Origin: an uncultured Gemmatimonadota bacterium
GTDB lineage: Bacteria > Gemmatimonadota > Gemmatimonadetes > Gemmatimonadales > Gemmatimonadaceae
Reading direction: 5' to 3'
Assembly: GCA_903894655.1 (NCBI GenBank)
Contig: CAITQY010000577.1
Span: 1 to 12,395, forward strand
Length of the DNA: 12,395 bases
The notes beneath the pieces were generated by a model, which worked only from the letters and a program-made list of their open reading frames with translations, ran no database searches and was not told where the DNA came from. The position numbers were made by a program, and so were the translations under genes. Within the stretch, counting starts at the first letter, position 1. Every line of letters starts with the position of its first letter. Shown here one piece after another: positions 1 through 7,418 of the stretch.

Positions 1-683
1 AGGGGCTGATGCTCAATTCGCCCAGCAATCCCACCGGCGCCGTGTACACGCGCGACGAGCTCACGGCTATTCTCGACTTGGCGGCCGACAAGGGATGGTG
101 GGTGCTCGCCGACGAGATCTATCTGCGCATCGCCTACGAAGGCGGTGCGCAGTCGGCGCTCGCCGTGGCGAAGACGCGCGAGAATCTGATCGTGATCAAC
201 GGCGTCGCCAAGGCGTATGCGATGACGGGATGGCGTATCGGCTGGACGATCGCGCCGGTGGCCGTGTCCCGAGCGATGACGGCGTTCCAGTCGCACACGA
301 CGTCGAATGCGTCGGCCGTGTCGCAACATGCCGCGCTCGCCGCCCTCGAGCGGCAGTCGGAGGCGAATGCTGCGGTGAACTACATGGTCAAGGAATTCCG
401 GCAGCGCCGAGATGCGGTGGTGGCGGCGCTCGCCGCCTTCCCGACGATCCGCTACGTCCATCCGGCCGGCGCGTTCTACGTGTACATCAACGTGGCCGGT
501 TTCCGTGGTGCCGCTGATGCCGGCGCGGCGTTCGCTGCCGCCGTTCTCGAGGAACACCAGGTGGCGGTGGTGCCGGGCAGTGCTTTCCTGACGCCCGACT
601 GGATTCGCGCGAGTTACGCCACGACGGAGTCGGTCGCGGTCGAAGGCGTGACGCGCATCGCTCGTTGTCTCACTGGCGCCTGA
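1..683 (+). CDS. Class I/II pyridoxal-phosphate aminotransferase (AspC-like), 5'-truncated
   Basis: This is the C-terminal 226 or so residues of a fold-type I aminotransferase that begins before the window; the first complete codon is at base 3. Such enzymes transfer an amino group between an amino acid and a 2-oxo acid using pyridoxal phosphate in the cytoplasm. Visible motifs, in order: NSPSNPTG (from base 15), the substrate/cofactor asparagine block; ADEIY, the aspartate that contacts the pyridine nitrogen; and AKAYAMTGWRIGW, in which the Lys encoded at 210-212 is the expected Schiff-base lysine and the following Arg binds cofactor phosphate. GAFYVYINV and the late RASYATT segment, with the carboxylate-binding Arg, complete the family pattern. 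The closest general type is aspartate or aromatic aminotransferase (subgroup Ib), but substrate cannot be fixed from motifs. It is followed 38 nt later by a small Lrp-type sensor domain on the same strand. The truncation is only the window edge. Confidence 0.93.
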   Translation, partial: GLMLNSPSNPTGAVYTRDELTAILDLAADKGWWVLADEIYLRIAYEGGAQSALAVAKTRENLIVINGVAKAYAMTGWRIGWTIAPVAVSRAMTAFQSHTTSNASAVSQHAALAALERQSEANAAVNYMVKEFRQRRDAVVAALAAFPTIRYVHPAGAFYVYINVAGFRGAADAGAAFAAAVLEEHQVAVVPGSAFLTPDWIRASYATTESVAVEGVTRIARCLTGA

Positions 684-721
684 TCGGGCACCCGCGACTC
701 ATTTACGTTTTTGAGGCAATC

Positions 722-1000
722 ATGATCACGACCATCGTACTGGTGCAGGCTGATCCGAAAACCATTCCCGTCTGTGCGACCGCACTGGCGGGGATTGAAG
801 GTGTCAGCGAGGTCTACTCCGTGTCGGGAGCCTGGGATCTCGTGGCCATCGTGCGCGTGCCCGATCTTGAGCGTATCGCGACGGTCGTCACCGAGGAGTT
901 CGCCAAAGTGCCCGGCATCGTCCGCACGCAAACGCTCACCGCATTCCGTGCGTATAGCCGCAATGATCTTGAGCAGGCGTGGGACATCGGGGTCGAGTAG
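722..1000 (+). CDS. Stand-alone Lrp/AsnC effector-binding (RAM/SAM) domain protein, 92 aa
   Basis: The protein is a single alpha/beta domain matching the C-terminal effector-binding half of Lrp/AsnC regulators, with no helix-turn-helix. The N-terminal strand ITTIVLVQAD, the helix PKTIPVCATALAGIEGV, the turn YSVSGAWDLVAIVRV (the G-x-x-D-hydrophobic core typical of the family), a second helix and the closing strand VRTQTLTAFRAY can all be followed. Such solo domains form dimers or octamers and bind amino acids; they may modulate full-length Lrp proteins or enzymes. The start at 722 is chosen because the conserved first strand begins there and a GAGG ribosome-binding site (713-716) lies 5 nt upstream; an in-frame ATG at 665 would add 19 residues with no family similarity and overlap the aminotransferase. 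Its position after an aminotransferase suggests a link to amino-acid metabolism, which is inference. Confidence 0.85.
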   Translation: MITTIVLVQADPKTIPVCATALAGIEGVSEVYSVSGAWDLVAIVRVPDLERIATVVTEEFAKVPGIVRTQTLTAFRAYSRNDLEQAWDIGVE

Positions 1001-1024
1001 GCGACCCTGAATATGCGTCACGCG

Positions 1025-2008
1025 TTAGGCGTGGCAGCGTTGCCGCTCGTTGCGTAGCAGTTCGCGCCAGGCGTCCACTTCATAGCGCAGCACAATGGTG
1101 TAGAGGGACGCACCCTTGAGCGTGAGGCCGAAGAACAGCTCCGACTTGCCGTCGTTGTCCACGTCGATATGGTCGAGATAGCGATAGCGCGGCGGTGAGA
1201 CCTTGTTGCCCAATGTCGTGTATGTGAACGTCGGCTTGTAGCCGTACACACCCTTGTCCAGCACGACCACCAGATGACGGGGCCGCACGCCCATCTGGCG
1301 AACGCTGTCGGCGACCACTTCGGGGTCATCGTACACCACGACGATCGTGGGCCGCGGTCCCTTGCCGGTCTCGGCGATGAAGACCGCCCGCTTGTAGCGC
1401 GGCAGCATCGACATCGCGATGCCGGCCGCCGGTGCGATCAAGGTGGGAATCGCGTTGAGCGCGGTCTGCAACTCCCCCGCCGAGAGCGGGCTCACCGGCG
1501 TGAGCGGAGGCCGCTTGCCGCTGGTGAAGAACTCCACGCCATCGGGGATCGAGGCCAAGGCACCGGGCAGCATGATCGAGCAGCCAGGGATCGAATCGAG
1601 CGGCGCGCCCTCCCACATGCCCCGTGTGGACGTGATGGGCGCCAGCGCCCGCCCACCGCGGTACGGCCGCAACGATTTCCCGCCGGCCAAATAGTCGAGA
1701 TCGAACGAGCGCCACCCGCGATCGCTCAAGGTGAGCAGACGGAATCCCTGCGGTCCCATCGTGCCCAAGGGCACGACACGGGCGCCGCCGCTGTCGCGCG
1801 TAACGCGGAACAACACGTCAGGATGGGTGGCGAGCAACGTGCTGTCGCTTTGCCACGCGGGATCCGCCTGATCGGCCCTGAGCGCGTTCTTGATGCGGTC
1901 CGTGGCGCCGCACCCCGCAGCAAGGAGCGCGAGCCCCAAGGGCAGGACACGGAGGGCCGCGCCGCGGAGTCGCGGGGCAGCGATCGTAAAAGGTCGGAAG
2001 AGTCTCAC
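1025..2008 (-). CDS. Predicted lipoprotein with C-terminal FG-GAP/VCBS-like element
   Basis: This is a 327-residue protein of unknown function, read leftwards. The GTG at 2006-2008 is chosen because it gives a proper signal peptide: basic start (VRLFRP), a hydrophobic stretch about residues 16-31 and a lipobox LAAGC with Cys33 as the lipidation site, so it is expected to be membrane-anchored outside the cytoplasm. Longer starts would overlap the nurA promoter region and bury the signal. The mature part has no enzyme motif I recognise. Near the C-terminus HIDVDNDGKSELFFGL carries the DxDxDG calcium-loop pattern of FG-GAP/VCBS repeats, followed by a strand-rich end (YTIVLRYEVDAWREL). This looks like a protein that reports a quantity or status rather than catalyses. 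It is convergent with the Lrp-domain gene (24 nt between stop codons) and divergent from nurA. No clear promoter or ribosome-binding site was found for it. Confidence 0.8.
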   Translation of the reverse strand: MRLFRPFTIAAPRLRGAALRVLPLGLALLAAGCGATDRIKNALRADQADPAWQSDSTLLATHPDVLFRVTRDSGGARVVPLGTMGPQGFRLLTLSDRGWRSFDLDYLAGGKSLRPYRGGRALAPITSTRGMWEGAPLDSIPGCSIMLPGALASIPDGVEFFTSGKRPPLTPVSPLSAGELQTALNAIPTLIAPAAGIAMSMLPRYKRAVFIAETGKGPRPTIVVVYDDPEVVADSVRQMGVRPRHLVVVLDKGVYGYKPTFTYTTLGNKVSPPRYRYLDHIDVDNDGKSELFFGLTLKGASLYTIVLRYEVDAWRELLRNERQRCHA

Positions 2009-2087
2009 GCAGTGAGTTTCGTGGACCGGAGTGCCGAAGTCCACCACCCGAGGCCACGGGATCCCCGCGCGACACCGATGGCCTGCG

Positions 2088-2123
2088 TTGTCTGCGGGCG
2101 CCCGTCCCGCTAGCGTGCCCCTC
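2088..2123 (+). promoter_or_regulatory. Predicted promoter of the nurA-herA unit; probably leaderless
   Basis: TTGTCT (2088-2093) and TAGCGT (2111-2116) are separated by 17 nt and match the bacterial -35 and -10 hexamers at 4/6 and 3/6 positions, including the conserved TA and final T of the -10. The proposed GTG start is only 7 nt after the -10, so transcription would begin at or next to the start codon. There is no Shine-Dalgarno sequence in front of that GTG, which agrees with a leaderless message. The same arrangement recurs before sbcD. It is a motif-only prediction. Confidence 0.4.
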
Positions 2124-3179
2124 GTGACCGATGAACGCCCTTCCGCTGCCGCTCCGGCAACCGATGCCTCCCTTCGGGGCACGCTGCGTGGCACGCTGCG
2201 CGCGCTCCGAACACTATTCGGTGACGGGGCGCTGGTGGCGGCAGGCAGTGGTTCGCCGCTTGAGCGCATCGCCATCCGCAGCGATCCGCCCTCGGTGGCG
2301 CCCTGCGTGCCGCTGGAGGCGTACGGTGCGCGCCCAATCGCGGTGCCGACCGAACCGCTGGTCGCGGCCTTCCTTGATGGCGTGCAGCGGAGTCGCGTGG
2401 TGGGCTACCTCGCCGGCTCACCGCTCATCTACGCGTCGGTCGCGGCGGCCGTCCGCGAGCGCGTGGCGCGGCGCCTCGAGACCTGGCGCGAGCCGAGTCT
2501 GCGCCGCGCGCTCTTCGCCTCGCGCGGCAAGCTCGGGGAGACGGCATGGCACCAACTGGTGGACAGCGGGGTCGCCGTGGTGGACATCACCGCCGACGTC
2601 TCGGACGAGGCGATCCCGGTCCATCCGTTCGCGCTCCGCGCGCGGGCGCTCGATCTGGTCGCGCTGGAGCGGGAAGGGCTCGAACGCCGTCTCGCGGCGG
2701 AGTGGTGTCGCCGTGAATCGCGCTGGCTCTGGATCGATGGCGGCATTTCCGGTAATCTGGCGGTGGACGAACGGGCCACCGCATTCGGTGTGGTGAAATC
2801 GCACACCACGCTCTACGGGAGCGTTGAGCAGGTGGAGTCCGTGCTCACCCTCAAGGAGGCGGAACGCTCGCCGGCGTTTCTCGTCGGCCATCGTCCGCGT
2901 CGCGCCGTGGCGAGTTGGTATCTGCGTCTGCGCACCGCGGCGGGCGGCGATCCGCTGCATGGATTGGTGCGCGTGGAGATCTCGCCGCCGGTGGACATGC
3001 TCGACCCCGATCAGATCACCGACGACGCGCGCGCCCGGTTGACCGCGCACTGTGACCGTCTCTCCGCCGGCATTCTCGCCGAGCGGGCTCCGCTCTCGCT
3101 TCCCGATCCGCGATGGGATACCCTCACCTACGGCATTCATGCCTGTGAGATGTATCTCGATGCGCTGGTCGGCATCTGA
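2124..3179 (+). CDS. nurA: NurA-like 5'-3' nuclease, HerA partner
   Basis: This 351-residue protein is assigned to the NurA nuclease family. In archaea NurA docks on the HerA hexamer and degrades DNA ends during double-strand-break processing. The call rests on three things: the block IDGGISGN (residues 204-211, Asp205 a likely metal ligand) followed by the family-like AFGVVKSH (Lys225); a later VASWYLRLR strand and an acidic/hydrophobic C-terminal region (VDMLDPDQITDDAR, then HACEMYLDALVGI); and the immediately downstream herA, the classic neighbour. The N-terminal 100 residues are less recognisable and include a small GTLR-GTLR tandem. I chose the GTG at 2124 because it follows a -10-like box directly; an in-frame ATG at 2031 would add 31 low-complexity residues and run across the predicted promoter. 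Distance from archaeal NurA is large, so a different HerA-associated nuclease-like family remains possible. Confidence 0.68.
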   Translation: MTDERPSAAAPATDASLRGTLRGTLRALRTLFGDGALVAAGSGSPLERIAIRSDPPSVAPCVPLEAYGARPIAVPTEPLVAAFLDGVQRSRVVGYLAGSPLIYASVAAAVRERVARRLETWREPSLRRALFASRGKLGETAWHQLVDSGVAVVDITADVSDEAIPVHPFALRARALDLVALEREGLERRLAAEWCRRESRWLWIDGGISGNLAVDERATAFGVVKSHTTLYGSVEQVESVLTLKEAERSPAFLVGHRPRRAVASWYLRLRTAAGGDPLHGLVRVEISPPVDMLDPDQITDDARARLTAHCDRLSAGILAERAPLSLPDPRWDTLTYGIHACEMYLDALVGI

Positions 3180-3198
3180 CCTTCTTCGTCGTGACGCT

Positions 3199-5184
3199 GT
3201 GACCTCGCCTTCCGCTGTTCCCGATGCTCTGTCGCTGCCGCTCGGTCGTGTCGTCGCGACCGAGAAAAAGCCCAATACCCCCCACGAGTTTCATTTCTGG
3301 ACCGCGATCGATGCGCCCATCGGCATCGGCACCATCGTGCGCGTGGAGGGCAACACGCCGGTAGAAAACGTGATCCCCCGCGTCTACGGCGTGGTGGTGG
3401 AAGGCTTCAGCTACAGCGATCTGCAGTCACCGCTGCACGATGTGCTCGGGCACGATGGCCGTCCGCACGCGGGGCCGCTGTCGCACACCGATCGTACCGA
3501 AATCCGGCTCTACACGGCGTCGGTGTTGCGGCACATCCCCGAAGAACCGTTGCAACCGGTGCCGCTCGGGGCCGTGTATCTCGCCGACGATGCCGATGTG
3601 GCCGTCGCGCTGCGCATGGATGGCTACATCACGGGTGAATCGTCCACCGGCATTCCGGTGGGCGTCTACCGGGCCGGTGGCATGCGGTCGCCGATCTTTC
3701 TCGACGCCGATTTTCTCGTGGGACCGGAGGCCGCACACCTGAATATCTCCGGGGTATCGGGACTCGCCACCAAGACCAGCGCGATCGAGTGGCTGCTGCA
3801 GTCGATCTTCGCGCATTTCCCCGCCCATCGCGGGACGGTGGCGGCGGTCTGCTTCAACGTGAAGGGGCCCGATCTGTGCTTTCTCGATCAGCCGGGCAAA
3901 CTCGAGCCCGCCGATCTCGAGATGTACGAGATGCTCGGCGTGCCACCGACGCCGTTTCAGGACGTGCGCTACTTCGCGCCGTTCACGGCCCGTGGCTTCG
4001 CGCTGAACACGTTGCGCTCGCATCCGGCGCTCGCCGACAGTGTGTCGCCGCTCACGTGGGGGCTCGGGGAAGTGCTGCAGTTCGCCGAGGTGTTGTTGAA
4101 CAAGGACGACATCGATGCGAAAGCGGACGCGCTCATCGATTTCATCCGGGAGCGCGTCGTCGGCAAGGACTTCGAGGAGCCCGGCTTCTCGCGCACGCAC
4201 CGCGTGCAGTCGTTCGCCGATCTCGACGCCTGGTTCCGCGATGTGCTGCGCAAGCTCGAGGATTCCAACGGCGATACCTGGCGCACCCACCACGCGGCCA
4301 CCGTGCGCAAAGTCCGGAACCGGCTCTCCAATTTGTCCACGCGCTGCGCGGGCTTGGTGACCGACGATGGCGCCGTGTCCGATCTGCCCTTCGGGAGCTT
4401 TGTGGATCGCGCGGTGTACGTGGTCGATGTCGCCAATGTGGAGGAAGACGCGCAGGATCTCGTCTTCGCCCGCGTGGTGTCCCGTCTGCGTGAACAGCTC
4501 GAGCGGCGGGAACTCGGCGTCGATCACGTCATCGTCTTCGTCGATGAGTTGAACAAGTATGCGCCGCACGATGGTCCCGATACCTATGTCCGCAAAATGC
4601 TGCTCGATATCGCCGAACGTGGGCGATACCTCGGGCTCGTGCTCTTCGGCGCCCAGCAATTCCGTTCGCAGGTGCATCGTCGCGTGACCGGTAACGCCGG
4701 CACGGCGCTGTACGGGCGCATGGATGGCGATGAGTTGGCATCGCCCGGGTATCAGGTGCTGAGCCCGGCGATCAAGGCGCGCATGGCCACCCTCGACAAG
4801 GGACAGCTCATGGTGCGCCATCCGCATTTCACGCAACCGGTCTTCGTGCGCTTTCCGCGTCCGTCGGTGATGTCCGGACGCGAGGGCGTCGAACGCTTCC
4901 CGCAGGCGCCGGAGCCGACGCTCGCGCAGGCGGTTACGCGTGAGCTGCGTCGCCTCGACGAGACCATCGAACTGGGCTTCGTACAGCAAACCATCCTGCT
5001 GTACGACGAGCATGTCGTGCTGGCCGCGCGCAATGCGGTCGTGCGTACCCGTCCCGACGACGTGAAGCGTGCCTTCGCACGTGAACTGGCGCGTCGGTCG
5101 CGTCCGAGCGCGAGCGAAGTCGAGGCCGTGACCCCACGTCCGCGCTCCCTGCGTTCCTTCTCCCCTGACGAATACGGCGGATGA
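3199..5184 (+). CDS. herA: HerA-type hexameric DNA translocase ATPase (HAS-barrel plus FtsK/HerA RecA core)
   Basis: The 661-residue product looks like a HerA/DUF87 ATPase, a hexameric ring that pumps DNA and activates its partner nuclease. Domains: an N-terminal HAS barrel (about residues 15-120, starting GRVVATEKKPNTPHEF), then a RecA-like core. The phosphate-binding loop is GVSGLATKTS (185-194) with Lys192-Thr193; it lacks the glycine that normally precedes the lysine. Walker B is VIVFVDE with Asp449-Glu450. AERGRYLG (Arg474, Arg476) is the likely arginine-finger region and GAQQF (Gln486-Gln487) the sensor. A long NAGTALYGRMDGDEL stretch follows, as in HerA. GTG at 3199 is used because family similarity begins just after it, 19 nt past the nurA stop; an ATG at 3160 overlapping nurA by 20 nt is the main alternative. 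Translation is coupled downstream (ATGA at 5181). HerA is a confident call; whether it serves repair or phage defence is not decided by sequence. Confidence 0.87.
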   Translation: MTSPSAVPDALSLPLGRVVATEKKPNTPHEFHFWTAIDAPIGIGTIVRVEGNTPVENVIPRVYGVVVEGFSYSDLQSPLHDVLGHDGRPHAGPLSHTDRTEIRLYTASVLRHIPEEPLQPVPLGAVYLADDADVAVALRMDGYITGESSTGIPVGVYRAGGMRSPIFLDADFLVGPEAAHLNISGVSGLATKTSAIEWLLQSIFAHFPAHRGTVAAVCFNVKGPDLCFLDQPGKLEPADLEMYEMLGVPPTPFQDVRYFAPFTARGFALNTLRSHPALADSVSPLTWGLGEVLQFAEVLLNKDDIDAKADALIDFIRERVVGKDFEEPGFSRTHRVQSFADLDAWFRDVLRKLEDSNGDTWRTHHAATVRKVRNRLSNLSTRCAGLVTDDGAVSDLPFGSFVDRAVYVVDVANVEEDAQDLVFARVVSRLREQLERRELGVDHVIVFVDELNKYAPHDGPDTYVRKMLLDIAERGRYLGLVLFGAQQFRSQVHRRVTGNAGTALYGRMDGDELASPGYQVLSPAIKARMATLDKGQLMVRHPHFTQPVFVRFPRPSVMSGREGVERFPQAPEPTLAQAVTRELRRLDETIELGFVQQTILLYDEHVVLAARNAVVRTRPDDVKRAFARELARRSRPSASEVEAVTPRPRSLRSFSPDEYGG

Positions 5185-6161
5185 CGTCCGTCTGGGGCGT
5201 CCGCAGTTGGTTGATCGCCCGGGTCTGCGGTGCGCTCACTGGCTCGTGTACGCTCACAGGCGCGGTCGCGCCGGCGCTGTCCGCGCAGTCCACGCGGGCC
5301 GGCCCCGATGGTGTGTCGCTCATCGTGCGACCGCGCGTCGGTGACACCCTGCGTCTGCAGATGGAGCAGACCATCGAAATGAGTGGACGCCGCACGGAAT
5401 CGTCGGTGTCGCCGGTCGGCTCGGGCGCTGGTATCGACGGCCGCCGCGCCGCCGGTTCGACGCCGCCGGCCTCCAAGTCGCCGGACTACGGGCCGCGTCG
5501 GACTCGCGCCTCGCTGCGCGTCACGAAGCTGGTGATGTACGCGCACTCGCTGGTCGAGGCGAGCGATCTGTCGACCACAACGCTGCTGGCGACGACCGAT
5601 TCGATGGCCATGTGGGCCGGTGCCGCCGCTGACCAGGGCCGCCTCGAAATGCTCCCGCTTCCCGCCGATGGTCGCCAGGTGTGGGTCCGCGTGACGCCCG
5701 ATGGGGCCATGCGGGTGAGCGATCCGCCTGCAGGGGCGATGGCACTCGGGGCGACGCTGGCCTCAATGCCGGCGCTGTTGCCCGACCATGCCGTCCGCGT
5801 GGGTGAGCGCTGGGTGCGTGACATCGTGCTCCCGTCGCTGCCGCTCAGCGGCTATCGTGCCGATGGCGTGGTGCGCACGCGATTTCGCCTCGATTCCCTC
5901 ACGCAGGGTGGACGGAACGCCTGGATCTCAATGGATGGCGAACTCCGCCGCGACGGCGCCGCGCGCGAGCTGTCGGCTGGCACGCGGGTGGTCACGGCCG
6001 GTACCGTGCGCGGCACCATGCTCCTCGATCGGCTTCGTGCCTGGATCGTCGATGCCCGCACCGTGATCGACGTGCAGTCCGAGGTCACGCCCGGTCCAGC
6101 CGACGCGGCCCGACCCATGCTCCTCGATCTGCGTATTGTGCAGCGCATTCGCGTCCGCTGA
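5181..6161 (+). CDS. Exported protein of unknown function within the repair cluster
   Basis: This 326-residue product starts with an ATG overlapping the herA stop (ATGA), so the two are translationally coupled. It has an N-terminal signal peptide: Arg8, a hydrophobic run from about residues 10 to 33, and a likely signal peptidase I site after ALSA (residue 35). A Cys at 23 does not sit in a good lipobox. The mature part begins with the strand-turn-strand pattern SLIVRPRVGDTLRLQMEQTIEM, broken here only for description at RPRVGDTLR, then a low-complexity Ser/Gly/Arg/Pro linker (about 70-110), and a beta-rich remainder with GERWVRDIVLPSLPL and a C-terminal strand LDLRIVQRIRVR. The overall shape recalls DUF6263-like periplasmic proteins, a weak resemblance. 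No catalytic motif is visible. An exported protein is unexpected between cytoplasmic DNA-repair genes; it may simply share the transcript. Confidence 0.8.
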   Translation: MTSVWGVRSWLIARVCGALTGSCTLTGAVAPALSAQSTRAGPDGVSLIVRPRVGDTLRLQMEQTIEMSGRRTESSVSPVGSGAGIDGRRAAGSTPPASKSPDYGPRRTRASLRVTKLVMYAHSLVEASDLSTTTLLATTDSMAMWAGAAADQGRLEMLPLPADGRQVWVRVTPDGAMRVSDPPAGAMALGATLASMPALLPDHAVRVGERWVRDIVLPSLPLSGYRADGVVRTRFRLDSLTQGGRNAWISMDGELRRDGAARELSAGTRVVTAGTVRGTMLLDRLRAWIVDARTVIDVQSEVTPGPADAARPMLLDLRIVQRIRVR

Positions 6162-6176
6162 GCGGTAGGCGCGCAG

Positions 6177-6213
6177 CCCCGCGCTTTGAGCGGGGGTGGT
6201 CGTTCTGTAGCTT
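6177..6213 (+). promoter_or_regulatory. Hairpin plus predicted leaderless promoter in front of sbcD
   Basis: In the 57-nt gap before sbcD, CCCCGC (6177-6182) pairs with GCGGGG (6190-6195) around a 7-nt loop. The tract that follows is T-poor, so it is at best a weak terminator. Overlapping it, TTGAGC (6186-6191) and TAGCTT (6208-6213) are spaced by 16 nt and resemble -35 and -10 hexamers. The sbcD ATG is 5 nt after the -10 and lacks a Shine-Dalgarno sequence, again suggesting a leaderless start. The pair would partly uncouple sbcDC from nurA-herA transcription. Motif and pairing evidence only. Confidence 0.42.
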
Positions 6214-6218
6214 GCATC

Positions 6219-7415
6219 ATGCGCCTGGTCCATCTCAGCGATCTCCATCTCGGATTCCGCCAGTATCAGCGGCTCACGCCGACCGGAATCAACCAGCGCG
6301 AAGCTGATGTCGCGGCGACGGTGTCGCGGGCGGTCGCTCAGATCATTGCCTGTGCCCCCGATCTGATCGTGGTGGCCGGTGACGTGTTTCACACGGTGCG
6401 CCCGTCCAACCCGGCGATTTTGCACGCCTTTCGCACCTTCTCGGCCCTGCGCGATCGGCTCCCTGATACGCCGATCGTGATGGTGGCTGGCAATCACGAT
6501 GCGCCGCGCACGTCGGAAACGGGGTGCATCCTGCGGCTCTTTCGTGAGATCGACGTGCACGTCGCCGATGCGAAGGCCGAGCTGTTCACTTTTGCGGGGC
6601 GGTCGCTGGCGGTGTTGGCGGTGCCCGATGTGCCCGGGATCGATCGTCCGCCGTTCGTGCCTCCCGAAGGCTTCGAACACACGGTGCTGCTGCTGCATGG
6701 GGAGATCGCCGGCATGCTGCCCGCGCACGCGGCACCCGCCGATCGCGCGGCCATCGAAATCGACCCGGCGGAACTGCACGCCGAGCAGTGGAGCTACGTG
6801 GCGCTCGGCCACTACCACGTATACCGCGAAGTGGCCACGCGGGCGTACTACAGCGGATCGCTCGACTACACGAGTTCGAATCCGTGGGGCGAATTGCGCG
6901 AGGAGCGCGAGCAGCGCATCCCCGGCAAGGGCTTCATCGAACACGATCTCGTGTCGGGTGCTCATCGATTTCATCCGGTCGCGCCGTCGCGCCCGTTGCT
7001 GGATCTCGAACCGATCGATGCCAGTGGAATGGGCGCGACCGACGTCGACAGCGCCTTGCGTGCCCGGGTGGACAGCGCCATCGGCGGCATCGACGATCGC
7101 GTCGTGCGCGTGACGGTGCGCAACATCGCGCGACACATCGTGCGCGAACTCAATCACGACGCGCTGCGCGAGTATCGGAAGCGCGCCATGCACTTCCATC
7201 TCGACGCGCGTCGGCCGGAAGTATTGGCCCGTCGCGGCAAGGGCGAGGGCGCGCCGGGCCGTCGGGCCACCTTGCCCGAGCTGGTGGCGGAGCGACTCAA
7301 CGAGCGTCCGTTACCGCCGGGAGTGGATCGCGAGCAACTCGTCTCGCTCGGTCTGCGCTATCTGCAGCAGGCCGAGGACGCGGCAATGGCCGCCCTTCCT
7401 GTGCTGGAGGGCTGA
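6219..7415 (+). CDS. sbcD: SbcD/Mre11 DNA repair exonuclease (calcineurin-like phosphoesterase)
   Basis: The 398-residue protein is the nuclease subunit of the SbcCD (Mre11-Rad50) complex, which cuts DNA hairpins and protein-blocked or broken ends using Mn2+. All metallophosphoesterase motifs are present: SDLHLG (Asp8, His10), GDVFH (Asp55), GNHD (Asn92, His93), HGE (His160) and GHYH (His198, His200). The segment YYSGSLDYTSSNPWGE following them is typical of Mre11/SbcD. Residues from about 270 onward form the capping and Rad50-binding part, with a basic linker (RRGKGEGAPGRR). Length is close to E. coli SbcD. ATG at 6219 is taken because the protein family begins MRLVHLSDLH. sbcC follows after 3 nt, so the two are co-translated. 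No active-site residue is missing, so I expect an active enzyme. Confidence 0.96.
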   Translation: MRLVHLSDLHLGFRQYQRLTPTGINQREADVAATVSRAVAQIIACAPDLIVVAGDVFHTVRPSNPAILHAFRTFSALRDRLPDTPIVMVAGNHDAPRTSETGCILRLFREIDVHVADAKAELFTFAGRSLAVLAVPDVPGIDRPPFVPPEGFEHTVLLLHGEIAGMLPAHAAPADRAAIEIDPAELHAEQWSYVALGHYHVYREVATRAYYSGSLDYTSSNPWGELREEREQRIPGKGFIEHDLVSGAHRFHPVAPSRPLLDLEPIDASGMGATDVDSALRARVDSAIGGIDDRVVRVTVRNIARHIVRELNHDALREYRKRAMHFHLDARRPEVLARRGKGEGAPGRRATLPELVAERLNERPLPPGVDREQLVSLGLRYLQQAEDAAMAALPVLEG

Positions 7416-7418
7416 CGG

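Noticed and set aside
3427..5013. A 528-codon open frame antisense to herA
   Set aside because: It mirrors GC-rich codon bias of herA, has no recognisable domain, and is His/Arg-rich as expected of antisense frames; the + strand frame carries HerA motifs.
5928..7199. A 423-codon open frame antisense to the end of the exported-protein gene and sbcD
   Set aside because: It spans two genes and opposes the intact phosphoesterase motifs of SbcD; no family motif is visible in it.
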